NCBI GenBank assembly: GCA_017398585.1 | Contig: JAFQFS010000121.1 | Coordinates: 1-38,128 of the forward strand | DNA from: Clostridia bacterium | GTDB taxonomy: Bacteria; Bacillota; Clostridia; Oscillospirales; CAG-272 | Direction of reading: 5' to 3' | DNA length: 38,128 nucleotides | Shown here: piece by piece, positions 7,110-14,812 of the stretch | Numbering within the stretch: the first letter of the stretch is position 1 | Layout of the letters: every line of letters starts with the position of its first letter | Translations under genes and position numbers: made by a program | The notes under the pieces: generated by a model | Database searches by the model: none | What the model was told of the DNA's origin: nothing | Seen by the model: only the letters and a program-made list of their open reading frames with translations

Positions 7110-9065
7110 TCAGTGTACGCGTTCTCCGTTCGGAGTTTCGGGGTCGAGGAAGATGACGCGGACGGTTTCGTCGCCGGAGGCGAGGATCATGCCGTTGGAT
7201 TCGATGCCGCAGAGGACGGCGGGCTTGAGGTTGGAGACGACGATGATCTTTTTGCCGACGAGCTGTTCGGGGGTATAGAACTTTGCGATGCCGGAGACAA
7301 CGGTGCGTTCTTCCCAGCCGATGTCGATGGTCAGCTTGAGGAGCTTCTTCGCCTTCGGAACCTTTTCGCATGCCTTGATTTCGGCAGTGCGGAGGTCAAC
7401 GTTCATGAAGTCGTCGATGCCGATCTGGACAACGCCTTCCGGCTTTTCGACGGCGGGCTTGTTTGCCTTTGCGGCCGCTTCTTCGGCAGCCTTTCTGGCC
7501 GCTTCGATTTCCGCCATGAACTTCGCTTCGTCAATTCTCTGGAACAGAGGTGCAGCGTCGCCGACGGGCTTGCCGGATTCGAGCGCACCGAAGGTCAGTG
7601 CGGTGTCGAAGTCACGGATGTCCGTGCCGATGCTTGCGAAAATCTTGTCTGCGGTCGCGGGGATCAGGCACTGCAGCATAACGGTGCCGATGCGGATCGC
7701 TTCGAGCAGGTTGTAAATAACGGTCTGCAGACGCGGCATGGTCTCTTCGGACTTCGCGAGCGTCCACGGGGTCGTTTCGTCGATGTACTTGTTCGCGCGG
7801 CGGAGCATCGTGAAGACGTCTGCGCATGCGTCCGCGATGTGCAGGGAATCCATGTGAGCGGAGAACGCCTTGACGGATTCGAGCGCCGCTGCCTTGAGTT
7901 CCGCGTCGGTGCCTTCTTCCGCACCCGGAACCGGGATCACGCCGTCGAAGTACTTCTTCGTCATCGCAACGGTACGGCTTACGAGGTTGCCGAGGTTGTT
8001 CGCGAGGTCGGTGTTGTAGCGGGTGATGATCGCTTCGTAGGAGATCGGTCCGTCGGATGCGTAGGGCATTTCGGAGAGTGCGTAGTAACGGACGCCGTCC
8101 ACACCGAACTTTTCGGCGAGATCGTCCGCGTAAACAACGTTGCCCTTGGACTTAGACATCTTGTCCGCGCCGAAGTTGAACCACGGGTGACCGAAGATTT
8201 TCTTCGGGAGAGGAAGTTCGAGGGACATCAGGAAGATCGGCCAGTAGATGGAGTGGAAGCGTACGATGTCCTTGCCGATCATGTGAACGTCTGCCGGCCA
8301 GTACTTCTTGAACTTTTCGGACTGTTCTTCGTAGGACTTGTCCGGATCGTAGCCGATCGCGGTGATGTAGTTGGTCAGCGCATCGAGCCATACGTAAACA
8401 ACGTGCTTGTCGTCGAAGTCAACCGGGATGCCCCACTTGAAGCTGGTTCTGGAAACGCAGAGGTCCTGAAGACCCGGCTTTAAGAAGTTGTTGACCATTT
8501 CCTTGCGGCGGGATTCGGGTTCGATGAATTCCGGATGCTCTTCGATGTACTGCATCAGACGATCCGCGTACTTGCCCATGTTGAATTTGTACGCTTCTTC
8601 CTTCGCCATGTGAACGTCGCGGCCGCAGTCGGGGCACTTGCCGTCCTTGAGCTGGGTTTCGGTGAAGAAGGATTCGCAGGGGGTGCAGTACCAGCCTTCG
8701 TACTGGTCCTTGTAGATGTCGCCCTTGTCGTACATCTTCTTGAAAATCTTCTTGACCGCCGCTTCGTGGTAGTCGTCGGTGGTGCGGATGAAGTGGTCGT
8801 AGTCCGCGTTCATGAGGTTCCAGATGTCCTTGATCTGACCGGAAACGCCGTCCACGTACTGCTGGGGGGTGATGCCTGCTTCGAGCGCCTTGTTTTCGAT
8901 CTTCTGACCGTGTTCGTCGGTACCGGTGCAGAAGAAAACGTCAAAACCGCGCGCCTTCTTGTAGCGTGCAACGGCGTCGGTCGCGATGATTTCGTAGGTG
9001 TTGCCGATGTGCGGCTTGGTGGACGCATAGGCAATCGCGGTGGTTATATAGTATTTTTCAGCCAT
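7110..9065 (-). CDS. metG: Methionyl-tRNA synthetase
   Basis: The protein has 651 aa and charges tRNA-Met in the cytoplasm. It is a class I synthetase: the HIGH-like motif is PHIGN (residues 18-22) and KMSKS is at 302-306. The zinc knuckle is of the single four-cysteine type, Cys127/Cys130 and Cys144/Cys147. An anticodon-binding helical domain follows (around residues 390-510), then a charged, Ala/Lys-rich linker and a C-terminal tRNA-binding OB fold of EMAP type (about 545-651: FMNVDLRTAEIKACEKVPKA, SNLKPAVLCGIESNGMILA), which normally makes the enzyme a dimer. AGGAG stands before the ATG. It lies downstream of nagA and upstream of tatD on the same strand. Confidence 0.97.
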   Translation of the reverse strand: MAEKYYITTAIAYASTKPHIGNTYEIIATDAVARYKKARGFDVFFCTGTDEHGQKIENKALEAGITPQQYVDGVSGQIKDIWNLMNADYDHFIRTTDDYHEAAVKKIFKKMYDKGDIYKDQYEGWYCTPCESFFTETQLKDGKCPDCGRDVHMAKEEAYKFNMGKYADRLMQYIEEHPEFIEPESRRKEMVNNFLKPGLQDLCVSRTSFKWGIPVDFDDKHVVYVWLDALTNYITAIGYDPDKSYEEQSEKFKKYWPADVHMIGKDIVRFHSIYWPIFLMSLELPLPKKIFGHPWFNFGADKMSKSKGNVVYADDLAEKFGVDGVRYYALSEMPYASDGPISYEAIITRYNTDLANNLGNLVSRTVAMTKKYFDGVIPVPGAEEGTDAELKAAALESVKAFSAHMDSLHIADACADVFTMLRRANKYIDETTPWTLAKSEETMPRLQTVIYNLLEAIRIGTVMLQCLIPATADKIFASIGTDIRDFDTALTFGALESGKPVGDAAPLFQRIDEAKFMAEIEAARKAAEEAAAKANKPAVEKPEGVVQIGIDDFMNVDLRTAEIKACEKVPKAKKLLKLTIDIGWEERTVVSGIAKFYTPEQLVGKKIIVVSNLKPAVLCGIESNGMILASGDETVRVIFLDPETPNGERVH

Positions 9066-9083
9066 GATTTACTCCTGTGGATG

Positions 9084-9216
9084 GTGAAATACCCGCATGG
9101 CGGGTGTGAAATTGCTGCGCAGTGAAATTCATGCTTCGCATGAGTGAAATATTCTGTATGAGTTACGCGGTAACTCATACAGAATGTTATGGAAGAAAAC
9201 TGCCGGAGCAGTTTTC
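9084..9216. repeat. Hairpin array with GTGAAAT spacers
   Basis: Four copies of GTGAAAT (9084-9090, 9106-9112, 9122-9128, 9144-9150) separate short hairpins: ACCCGC/GCGGGT (9091-9105), the CTGCGCAG palindrome (9115-9122) and TCATGC/GCATGA (9129-9143). A perfect 16-bp stem with 3-nt loop follows (9151-9166 with 9170-9185), then GAAAACTGC/GCAGTTTTC (9195-9216). It lies between nagA and metG, hence in the leader of metG if transcribed from nagA. It does not resemble a T-box or SAM riboswitch. Confidence 0.75.
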
Positions 9217-9223
9217 AATTTTT

Positions 9224-10375
9224 TTATACTCTCACGCCGCCGGCGTAGACTGCCTTGCGGACGGGGGATTCCTTGTTTTCGATGAGGACGAAGTCGGCGC
9301 GGAGACCGTTTGCGATTCTGCCGCAGACGTTGTCGATGCCGAGCATTGCGGCGGGGTTGGAGGTTGCGCAGGGAACGGTTTCCTCGAGGGTTTTGCCGGT
9401 GAACTTCATGTAGTTGCAGACGGCGGTGAAGAGATCGAGGGTGGAACCGGCGAGAGCGCCTTCAGAGTTGACGGCGCGGCCGTTCTTGACATAAACGGGG
9501 AGACCGGCGATTGCGTATTCGCCGTCTTCGCAGCCTGCGGCTTCCATGGAGTCGGTCACGAGGATGAGCTTGTCCGCGGGCTTCAGGCGGGACGCCATGG
9601 AGATCATCATCGGATGGGAGTGTTCGCCGTCCACGATGAATTCGGAATATGCGCAGTCGGTCAGCAGGGATGCAACCATGTTGCCGGGTTCGCGATGGTG
9701 GATCGGGCGCATTGCGTTGTAGGTGTGGGTGAAGGAGGTCACGCCCCAGCTGACGGCGTTCATTGCTTCTTCGTAGGTCGCGTCGCTGTGAACCATGCCG
9801 CAGGTTGCGCCGAACTTTTTCACGGTCTTGACGAAGGTTTCGCCGCCGTCGAGTTCGCACGCGCAGGAAACATGAATCGGCAGGGGGAGCATTTTTTCGA
9901 TGAAACCGGTCAGCTCGTCCGCGTCGAGGGGGAAGAGAAGTTCAGTCGCATGAGCGCCGCGGCGCTTGGGATTGAGGTAGCGGCCTTCGAGGTGGGTACC
10001 GGCGATGGTCGCGGTGCCGGGTTCGACGGCGCGGTTCTTGTTGATCGCTTCGATGGAAGAAACGAGGCTTTCCGCGGAAGCGGACGCAAGCGTTGCCATG
10101 AGCGTGGTGGTACCGACCGCCGCGTAGGACTTGCGGAGGTCGCGGACGCCCTGTTCATCGGCGAAGTTAAAGTCGTTTTTTGTACGGCCGTGGGTATGGA
10201 CATCGACGAGGCCGGGGATGATATACAGACCGGTGCAGTCAACGATCTCCGCGCCGGCGGGAACGGACTTGCAGTCGGTATCAGCGATGATGCCGTTTTC
10301 GCAGAGGATATCGGCACGGACGAATTCACGCAGGTCGGTGGAATAGACGAGCCCGCCTTTAAAAACAGTATACAT
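9224..10375 (-). CDS. nagA: N-acetylglucosamine-6-phosphate deacetylase
   Basis: The protein has 383 aa and converts GlcNAc-6-phosphate to glucosamine-6-phosphate and acetate in amino-sugar catabolism and cell-wall recycling. It has the amidohydrolase-barrel metal and catalytic residues: HTH at 60-62, HLEG with Glu130, His196 (MVHSDA), His217 (FTHTYNAM) and catalytic Asp275 (LVTDSM). The motif after Glu130 reads HLEGRYLNPKRRGAH, where most NagA proteins have HLEGP; the Arg is a small oddity. AGGAG precedes the ATG, and the gene has its own promoter and an upstream terminator. No nagB is nearby. Its acetate product could feed the same acetate pool as AckA (inference). Confidence 0.92.
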   Translation of the reverse strand: MYTVFKGGLVYSTDLREFVRADILCENGIIADTDCKSVPAGAEIVDCTGLYIIPGLVDVHTHGRTKNDFNFADEQGVRDLRKSYAAVGTTTLMATLASASAESLVSSIEAINKNRAVEPGTATIAGTHLEGRYLNPKRRGAHATELLFPLDADELTGFIEKMLPLPIHVSCACELDGGETFVKTVKKFGATCGMVHSDATYEEAMNAVSWGVTSFTHTYNAMRPIHHREPGNMVASLLTDCAYSEFIVDGEHSHPMMISMASRLKPADKLILVTDSMEAAGCEDGEYAIAGLPVYVKNGRAVNSEGALAGSTLDLFTAVCNYMKFTGKTLEETVPCATSNPAAMLGIDNVCGRIANGLRADFVLIENKESPVRKAVYAGGVRV

Positions 10376-10437
10376 TCTGACTCCTCACTTTCTGTTATCT
10401 ATAATTTATGATAAAATGGATTCTTTTGCATTATAGT

Positions 10438-10466
10438 ATTATAACAGAAAACGCCTGTATTTACAA
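10438..10466 (-). promoter_or_regulatory. Sigma-A promoter for nagA
   Basis: On the minus strand, TTGTAA (10461-10466), a 17-bp spacer and a perfect TATAAT (10438-10443) lie about 65 bp upstream of the nagA ATG. Confidence 0.65.
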
Positions 10467-10472
10467 GGCTTT

Positions 10473-10500
10473 ATGAAAAAAAACGCCCGGAAGGGCGTTT
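10473..10500 (-). terminator. Intrinsic terminator upstream of nagA
   Basis: Read on the minus strand, AAACGCCC-TTCC-GGGCGTTT (10500 to 10481) runs into a tract of eight T in all. It would stop transcripts arriving from the sulfatase side just before the nagA promoter. Confidence 0.7.
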
Positions 10501-10504
10501 GGAA

Positions 10505-10923
10505 GGAAGAAAAACGCCTAAAGGCGTTTTTCAAAATTAATGTCCCTACGCGGGACGGCGCAAAAGAGGTCCTCGCGCGGGACCTCTTTTGAATCACCCG
10601 CGCCAGAGAAGGGGAAGTGTCCCCTTCTCTGGACTCTTCCCCTCGGATTATGCGCTAACCGCGGGGGCTGAGGTTTTCGTCCGGCTTCTCGCCGTAAGCA
10701 TAAATCTGTTCCGCGGTTAGCCTATATCTGCGCAACCCTTGAACCGTATGTACGTGTCGATGGTTGTCTCAACTGCTCAGCTTCAAGAACGCAGAGGTGT
10801 CCAGAGGATACTTCCTCTGGTCGCGGAGATTCACAAGAGGCCCGCGATCGGGTCTCTTGTGCGCCCGCCCCGCGCAGGGGCATAAAAATTTGAAAAAAGC
10901 TCCCGCAGGAGCTTTTTTCTTCC
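10505..10923. repeat. S element copy A (mirror-symmetric hairpin train)
   Basis: From the outside in: GGAAG, an A-rich hairpin AAAAACGCC/GGCGTTTTT (10510-10531), GTCCC-TACGC-GGGAC (10542-10556), a 12-bp stem CAAAAGAGGTCC (10561-10591) and a 13-bp stem CCAGAGAAGGGGA (10603-10632). The core is GCTAACCGCGG (10654-10664) pairing with CCGCGGTTAGC (10711-10721). The same four kinds of hairpin then follow in reverse order, ending in CTTCC at 10919-10923. The left and right sets differ in sequence but not in pairing. Short reading frames inside have no coding character. Confidence 0.8.
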
Positions 10924-10988
10924 TTTTGAATAAAAGCGAAATCTAAGAATTCACCGAATTTCTTCAGCGATTCTTTGAACCCAAAGAA

Positions 10989-12347
10989 TCAGATCCCCAG
11001 ACCGCACTGCCATTCAACCCAGCCGGAGGTGAAGGGATCCCCGCGGCGTTTCAGTTCCGCGACGAGCAGCTTGCCCATCTCTGCCATGATGGCCTTGTAC
11101 TGCGGATCTCCCGCGAGATTGTGCAGCTCGCCCGGATCGTTCACAATGTCGTAGAATTCGTCAATGTCCGTCAGATTCCAGATGTACTTGTACTGCGAAT
11201 TCCGGATGCCGCGCTGCGTGAAGAGACCGAACTGCTGTCCGTTCGACGTGAATACCGCGTAGTCCGGCGTCTCCGTGCCGTCGATGTAATCCGATACCGG
11301 TCTGCCGTGACGCTTGCTTTTCGCTTCCAGTCCGGTGATCTTTTCCACCGTCGGTGCAATGTCCAGTGTGTTGCAGTTGAACTTTTCCACAATACCTGTG
11401 CCGAGCGTCGGATGACGTACGATCATCGGAACGTGTACGACATCATCGTACAGAATGTAGTGCTTGTCCATCATGCCGTGGCTGCCGCATGTGTCGCCGT
11501 GGTCCGCCGTCAGGATGATGAGCGTGTTGTCGTATTCGCCGGTCGCCTTCAGCGCGTCGATTACCTGTCCGATCGCGGCGTCCGTCTGGCTGATCATGCC
11601 GAAGTAGCGCGCAACGGTGGGGGCAAAGTCTTCCCACGTCTTGCCTTCGAGATGCCAGTTTTCAATCTGCTTCTTCTGAATGTACGGCTTGTTTTCGAAC
11701 GTGTCGCCGAAGCCCGGCCAAGGCGTCATGTCTTCTGCCTTGTACATTGTGTCAAACGGCGCGGACGGACGGCACGGCAGGTGCGGGTCGGTGATGTCCA
11801 CCCACAGATGCCACGGTTCCGACGCATTGTTTTCGCGGATAAAGTCGGCGGCGGATTTGCAGATGCGGTACGTTTTGGTGTCCTCGAACGCGATCGGGTT
11901 CGTTTCGCCGAACCAGCCGTTCGTGTAGCTGATCGAGCCGTACTTTTCGCCGATTTCGCGGCTCCATGCGCCGCCGTCGAAGATGGTTTCGTAGCCGAAC
12001 GCGGTTTCGTTGCCGTACGGGGATGCGTCCCAGTGACCCGCAAAGCCGCATTTCCAGCCGTGGTCGTGCAGTTCGCTCACCCATGTGGGGACGTCGGGAT
12101 TCGCGCCGTTCGTTTTGACGAAGTTGTAGTTGAACAGCGCGCCGATGGAGTCGGGCTGCACGCCGGTCAGCATGGACTGGCGGGACGGTGCGCAGACCGG
12201 CAGGGGAGAGTAGGCGTTCTTGAACCAGAGGCCGTCGGCAGCAAGCGCGTCCATGACGGGGGTCTTCACCGGGTAGATGCCCGAGAAGCCGACCGAGTCA
12301 TAGCGGAGCTGGTCGCACACGATGAGGAGTACGTTGGGTTTTGACAT
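10989..12347 (-). CDS. Type I (formylglycine) sulfatase, cytoplasmic
   Basis: The protein has 452 aa. The N-terminus LLIVCDQLRYDSVG carries the first metal Asp, and VCAPSRQSMLTG (Cys52) is the CXPSR site whose Cys is oxidised to formylglycine. TADHGDTCGSHG downstream supplies more metal ligands. There is no signal peptide, so it should act on imported sulfated sugars or other sulfate esters. No maturase (anSME or FGE) is in the window and must come from elsewhere. AGAGGT precedes the ATG. It lies between an isomerase-like gene and nagA, which suggests a role in carbohydrate use. The exact substrate cannot be read from the sequence; a phosphonate or phosphate ester hydrolase of the same fold is a less likely alternative. 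Confidence 0.85.
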   Translation of the reverse strand: MSKPNVLLIVCDQLRYDSVGFSGIYPVKTPVMDALAADGLWFKNAYSPLPVCAPSRQSMLTGVQPDSIGALFNYNFVKTNGANPDVPTWVSELHDHGWKCGFAGHWDASPYGNETAFGYETIFDGGAWSREIGEKYGSISYTNGWFGETNPIAFEDTKTYRICKSAADFIRENNASEPWHLWVDITDPHLPCRPSAPFDTMYKAEDMTPWPGFGDTFENKPYIQKKQIENWHLEGKTWEDFAPTVARYFGMISQTDAAIGQVIDALKATGEYDNTLIILTADHGDTCGSHGMMDKHYILYDDVVHVPMIVRHPTLGTGIVEKFNCNTLDIAPTVEKITGLEAKSKRHGRPVSDYIDGTETPDYAVFTSNGQQFGLFTQRGIRNSQYKYIWNLTDIDEFYDIVNDPGELHNLAGDPQYKAIMAEMGKLLVAELKRRGDPFTSGWVEWQCGLGI

Positions 12348-12426
12348 GGTGGTACCTCTTTCTATTTTTTATCAAATATAGAATACCAAACTGATTCTGT
12401 TCTTTTTCTCTTCTTTCTTGAAGAGT

Positions 12427-12618
12427 GAAGGAACTTCGTTCCTTCCAAAGAACCAAAAAGAGAAGAATCGCTTCTCATGCCAGGGTGTTTCGCCCTGAGA
12501 CTCGCCTGCGAGTCTCGTGCGGTCCGTGACCACTGGAGAACCGAAGGTTCTCCGGGAGGAACTTCGTTCCTCCGAGGGACAGCTGTCCCTTGACCCTGCG
12601 ACCTTTTGAAAAAGGTCG
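12427..12618. repeat. Array of about nine consecutive small hairpins
   Basis: Perfect or near-perfect stems follow each other with almost no spacer: 12427-12445 (GAAGGAAC/GTTCCTTC), 12460-12476, 12481-12497, 12497-12516 (GAGACTCGC/GCGAGTCTC), 12521-12531, 12535-12553 (GGAGAACC/GGTTCTCC), 12555-12573 (GGAGGAAC/GTTCCTCC), 12575-12590 (AGGGACAGCTGTCCCT) and 12599-12618. Several loops are TTC or GAA. It lies upstream of the sulfatase on the minus strand. A reading frame across it (12372-12872) has no SD and no family resemblance and is not called. Confidence 0.8.
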
Positions 12619-12639
12619 ATCAAAACTTTTCGGCGACAA

Positions 12640-12750
12640 CGTGCAGCTTGAGTTTCTTCAAATCTGCACAAAATTTTGTCCTTCCATTTGTTTAAAAGTT
12701 TTTGAAAAGGGGTGCGGGGAAAAACTTTTTCCAAAAAGTTTTTCCCCGCA
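12640..12750. repeat. P element, right half (copy P4)
   Basis: It has the inner P stem relics (GACAACGTGCAG ... AATCTGCACAAAATTTTGTC) and then the standard palindrome TGCGGGGAAAAACTTTTT with an 18-bp perfect arm (12713-12730 and 12733-12750, 2-nt loop). The left palindrome is missing, and the hairpin array stands in its place. The element abuts the 3' end of the isomerase-like gene. Confidence 0.75.
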
Positions 12751-12759
12751 AAACTCCCA

Positions 12760-13680
12760 TTAAGAATTTTCCAGAATATATCTCGCAGCGGCCATGCCGG
12801 ATTCGCTGCCGATCTTGCCGTCTTCCATGCCTTCGAATTCAACGGAAACGTATCCGTCGTAGCCTGCGTCACGGATGAAGCCGAGAGATGCCCATACGTC
12901 GAGGTCGCCCTGCGCGAGGATGGAGCCGCGGAGCATGTATTCGCCGGAGTTGGAGGAGAACCAGCAGCCGGAGTCGCAGCGGAACAGACCGCCGTTGCCG
13001 GTCAGACGGTCTGCGCGGCGGATGTAGAAGTCCTTCAGGTGTACCATCTTTGCGTACGGTGCGCACTTCTTGACCGCTACCTTGGTATCTTCGTCTACAC
13101 AGGTAAAGTTACCGGTGTCGAGAAGGAGACCGAAGTTTTCGCGGTCAACCGCTTCGATGAGGCGGATTACACGGTCGGAACCGTTGACGAAGAAGCCGTG
13201 GTTTTCCACAAGAGTGGTGATGCCGTACTGAGCGGCGTAGTCGGCGAGTTCGCGGCAGGTTTCCACAGCGATCGGGAATTCACGTTCGAACGCGGTGGGG
13301 GTGTTGGATTCGAGCGGACGGCGGAAGGAGGAGATGTCGTGGCGCATGCGTTCGAGACCGAGCTTCGCCGCAACGTCGATGTGTCTCTTCAGACGTTCGA
13401 CTTCCGCACGGCGTGCGTCGAGGTCCATCTTGAGAAGGTCGCCGAGAACCGCGTAGTCGGAAAGCGGAAGGTCGATTTCCTTCGAGAGCGCCTTGATGTC
13501 CGCGATGAGAGCTTCGTTGAATTCGCCGGTCGCGTCATCGTGCAGGGTGAAGCCGAACGGAACCAGTTCGATGTGTTCCGCACCCTTTTCCTTTGCGAAG
13601 CGCATAACGTCCAGAATGGACATGATGCCGTCGCAGATGTAGTTGTTCATGCTGTAGCTGGTAAGACCGATTTTCATCAT
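12760..13680 (-). CDS. Sugar phosphate isomerase/epimerase-like TIM-barrel protein
   Basis: The protein has 306 aa of the xylose-isomerase-like (AP endonuclease 2) TIM-barrel fold. Metal-ligand strands are visible: VENHGFF, LLDTGNF, MVHLKDF and VSVEFEG. The family includes hydroxypyruvate isomerases, myo-inositol enzymes and ketose epimerases; the substrate here is unknown. Two start codons are adjacent (13680 and 13677), neither with a clear SD, and the P5 palindrome begins 15 bp upstream. It lies between rsmI and the sulfatase on the same strand, so it may form a small carbohydrate unit with the sulfatase and nagA. Confidence 0.82.
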   Translation of the reverse strand: MMKIGLTSYSMNNYICDGIMSILDVMRFAKEKGAEHIELVPFGFTLHDDATGEFNEALIADIKALSKEIDLPLSDYAVLGDLLKMDLDARRAEVERLKRHIDVAAKLGLERMRHDISSFRRPLESNTPTAFEREFPIAVETCRELADYAAQYGITTLVENHGFFVNGSDRVIRLIEAVDRENFGLLLDTGNFTCVDEDTKVAVKKCAPYAKMVHLKDFYIRRADRLTGNGGLFRCDSGCWFSSNSGEYMLRGSILAQGDLDVWASLGFIRDAGYDGYVSVEFEGMEDGKIGSESGMAAARYILENS

Positions 13681-13694
13681 GGTGAGTGTTTTTA

Positions 13695-13911
13695 TCGGGG
13701 AAAACTTTTTTGAAAAAAAGTTTTCCCCGAACCCCTTTCAAAAAACTTTAAACTATATGGATTTATATAAATTGCAGCTTTTGTAGTTCAGCTGGAATTT
13801 TCGGTTTGACACACGCGTTTGTCTGGTTTTGTACCAACGAGATTGATATTTACCCCGTCCGAAAGTTTTGGAAGGGGTCCGGGGAAACTTTTTTCAAAAA
13901 GTTTCCCCGGA
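13695..13911. repeat. P element, complete pair (copy P5)
   Basis: The left palindrome is TCGGGGAAAACTTTTTT with 17-bp arms (13695-13711, 13714-13730) followed by ACCCCTTTCAAAAAACTTT. The right one has GAAAGTTTTGGAAGGGG before 16-bp arms (13878-13893, 13896-13911). The middle is A/T-rich and diverged. It fills the gap between rsmI and the isomerase-like gene. Confidence 0.85.
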
Positions 13912-13921
13912 CGCATCCCCG

Positions 13922-14803
13922 TCAATCCCTGTTCACAAGGTTGTAGATCTCGTTTTTCGGGATGCCGCGTGCTTTGGCGACGGCTTTGACGGCATCCATC
14001 TTGGACATGCCGCCGTCGATGAGCTGGTTCACGTGTTCGAGCGGATCGTCCGGAAAATCGGGCTTGATTTCCGCCTTTTTCGCGCCGGAAATGACGAGGA
14101 CGTACTCTCCGCGCGGTTCTTTTTCCTTGTAGATTTCCACAGCTTCCGCGATCGTCGTGCGGCAGACTTCCTCGTTCAGCTTGGTGATCTCGCGGCAGAG
14201 GGAGATTTCCCGGTCGCCGCCGAAGTGAGCGAGCAGGTCGTCGAGAGTGTTCCGCAGCTTGTGCGGCGCTTCGTAGAAGATCATCGTGCGCGTTTCGGAC
14301 GCCAGTTCAGAGAGACGTTCGCGGCGTTCGCTCTTCGACGTGCTGAGGAAGCCTTCGAAGGTGAAGCGGCCGGTCGGGAGTCCGGAGAGGGTGAGCGCGG
14401 TGACGGCGGCACAGCATCCGGGGATGCTCGTGACCTTCACACCGCGTTCGTGACAGAGGCGGACGATGTCCTCACCGGGGTCGCTGATGGCGGGGGTGCC
14501 CGCGTCGGTGACAAGGGCGCAGGATTCGCCGGCTTCGATGCGGTCGACGATGATTTCGCCGCGTTCGCGCTTGTTGTGCTCGAAGTAGCTGATCATCGGT
14601 TTGGAAATCTCAAAACGCGAAAGCATCAGACCGGTGTTGCGGGTGTCCTCAGCGGCGACGAAATCGACTTCAGAGAGGACCTTCAGCGCACGTTCGGAGA
14701 TGTCCGCGAGGTTGCCGATGGGCGTTGCGACGAGATAGAGAACCCCGCCTTCCACGGCATTTTTTTCAAACTGGGAAACGTTGCGTTTTTTAGGAAAACT
14801 CAT
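13922..14803 (-). CDS. rsmI: 16S rRNA (cytidine-1402-2'-O)-methyltransferase RsmI
   Basis: The protein has 293 aa and uses SAM to methylate C1402 in the ribosomal decoding site. It is a tetrapyrrole-methylase-fold protein with the family blocks LYLVATPIGNLADISERA, AEDTRNTGLML, VTDAGTPAISDPG, LPTGRFTFEGFL and FYEAPHKL, then a C-terminal small helical domain. The MSFPKK start (14803) was chosen because an upstream in-frame extension to 14908 reads through the P6 repeat. No SD is seen before this start. In Firmicutes rsmI lies between trmN6/yabB and metG, as here apart from the inserted carbohydrate genes. Confidence 0.94.
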   Translation of the reverse strand: MSFPKKRNVSQFEKNAVEGGVLYLVATPIGNLADISERALKVLSEVDFVAAEDTRNTGLMLSRFEISKPMISYFEHNKRERGEIIVDRIEAGESCALVTDAGTPAISDPGEDIVRLCHERGVKVTSIPGCCAAVTALTLSGLPTGRFTFEGFLSTSKSERRERLSELASETRTMIFYEAPHKLRNTLDDLLAHFGGDREISLCREITKLNEEVCRTTIAEAVEIYKEKEPRGEYVLVISGAKKAEIKPDFPDDPLEHVNQLIDGGMSKMDAVKAVAKARGIPKNEIYNLVNRD

Positions 14804-14812
14804 GGAGGGAAG

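Noticed and set aside
7029-8483. A 484-codon frame antisense to metG
   Set aside because: The composition is typical of an antisense shadow (Asp/Val/Arg-rich), with no motif, and its start lies in the P3 repeat.
9084-9150. A possible CRISPR-like array (GTGAAAT repeats)
   Set aside because: The repeats are only 7 bp, the spacers are short palindromes of uneven size, and no cas genes are present.
9066-9223. A T-box or SAM riboswitch in front of metG
   Set aside because: No T-box sequence, specifier stem or SAM-aptamer core was seen, only simple hairpins.
10764-10946. Short frames inside S elements (also at 16467-16722 and 37801-38070)
   Set aside because: They consist of stem sequence of the repeat, have no SD, and are not conserved between copies.
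12372-12872. A 166-codon minus-strand frame upstream of the sulfatase
   Set aside because: It runs through the hairpin array and P4 palindrome into the isomerase-like gene in another frame, and lacks an SD.
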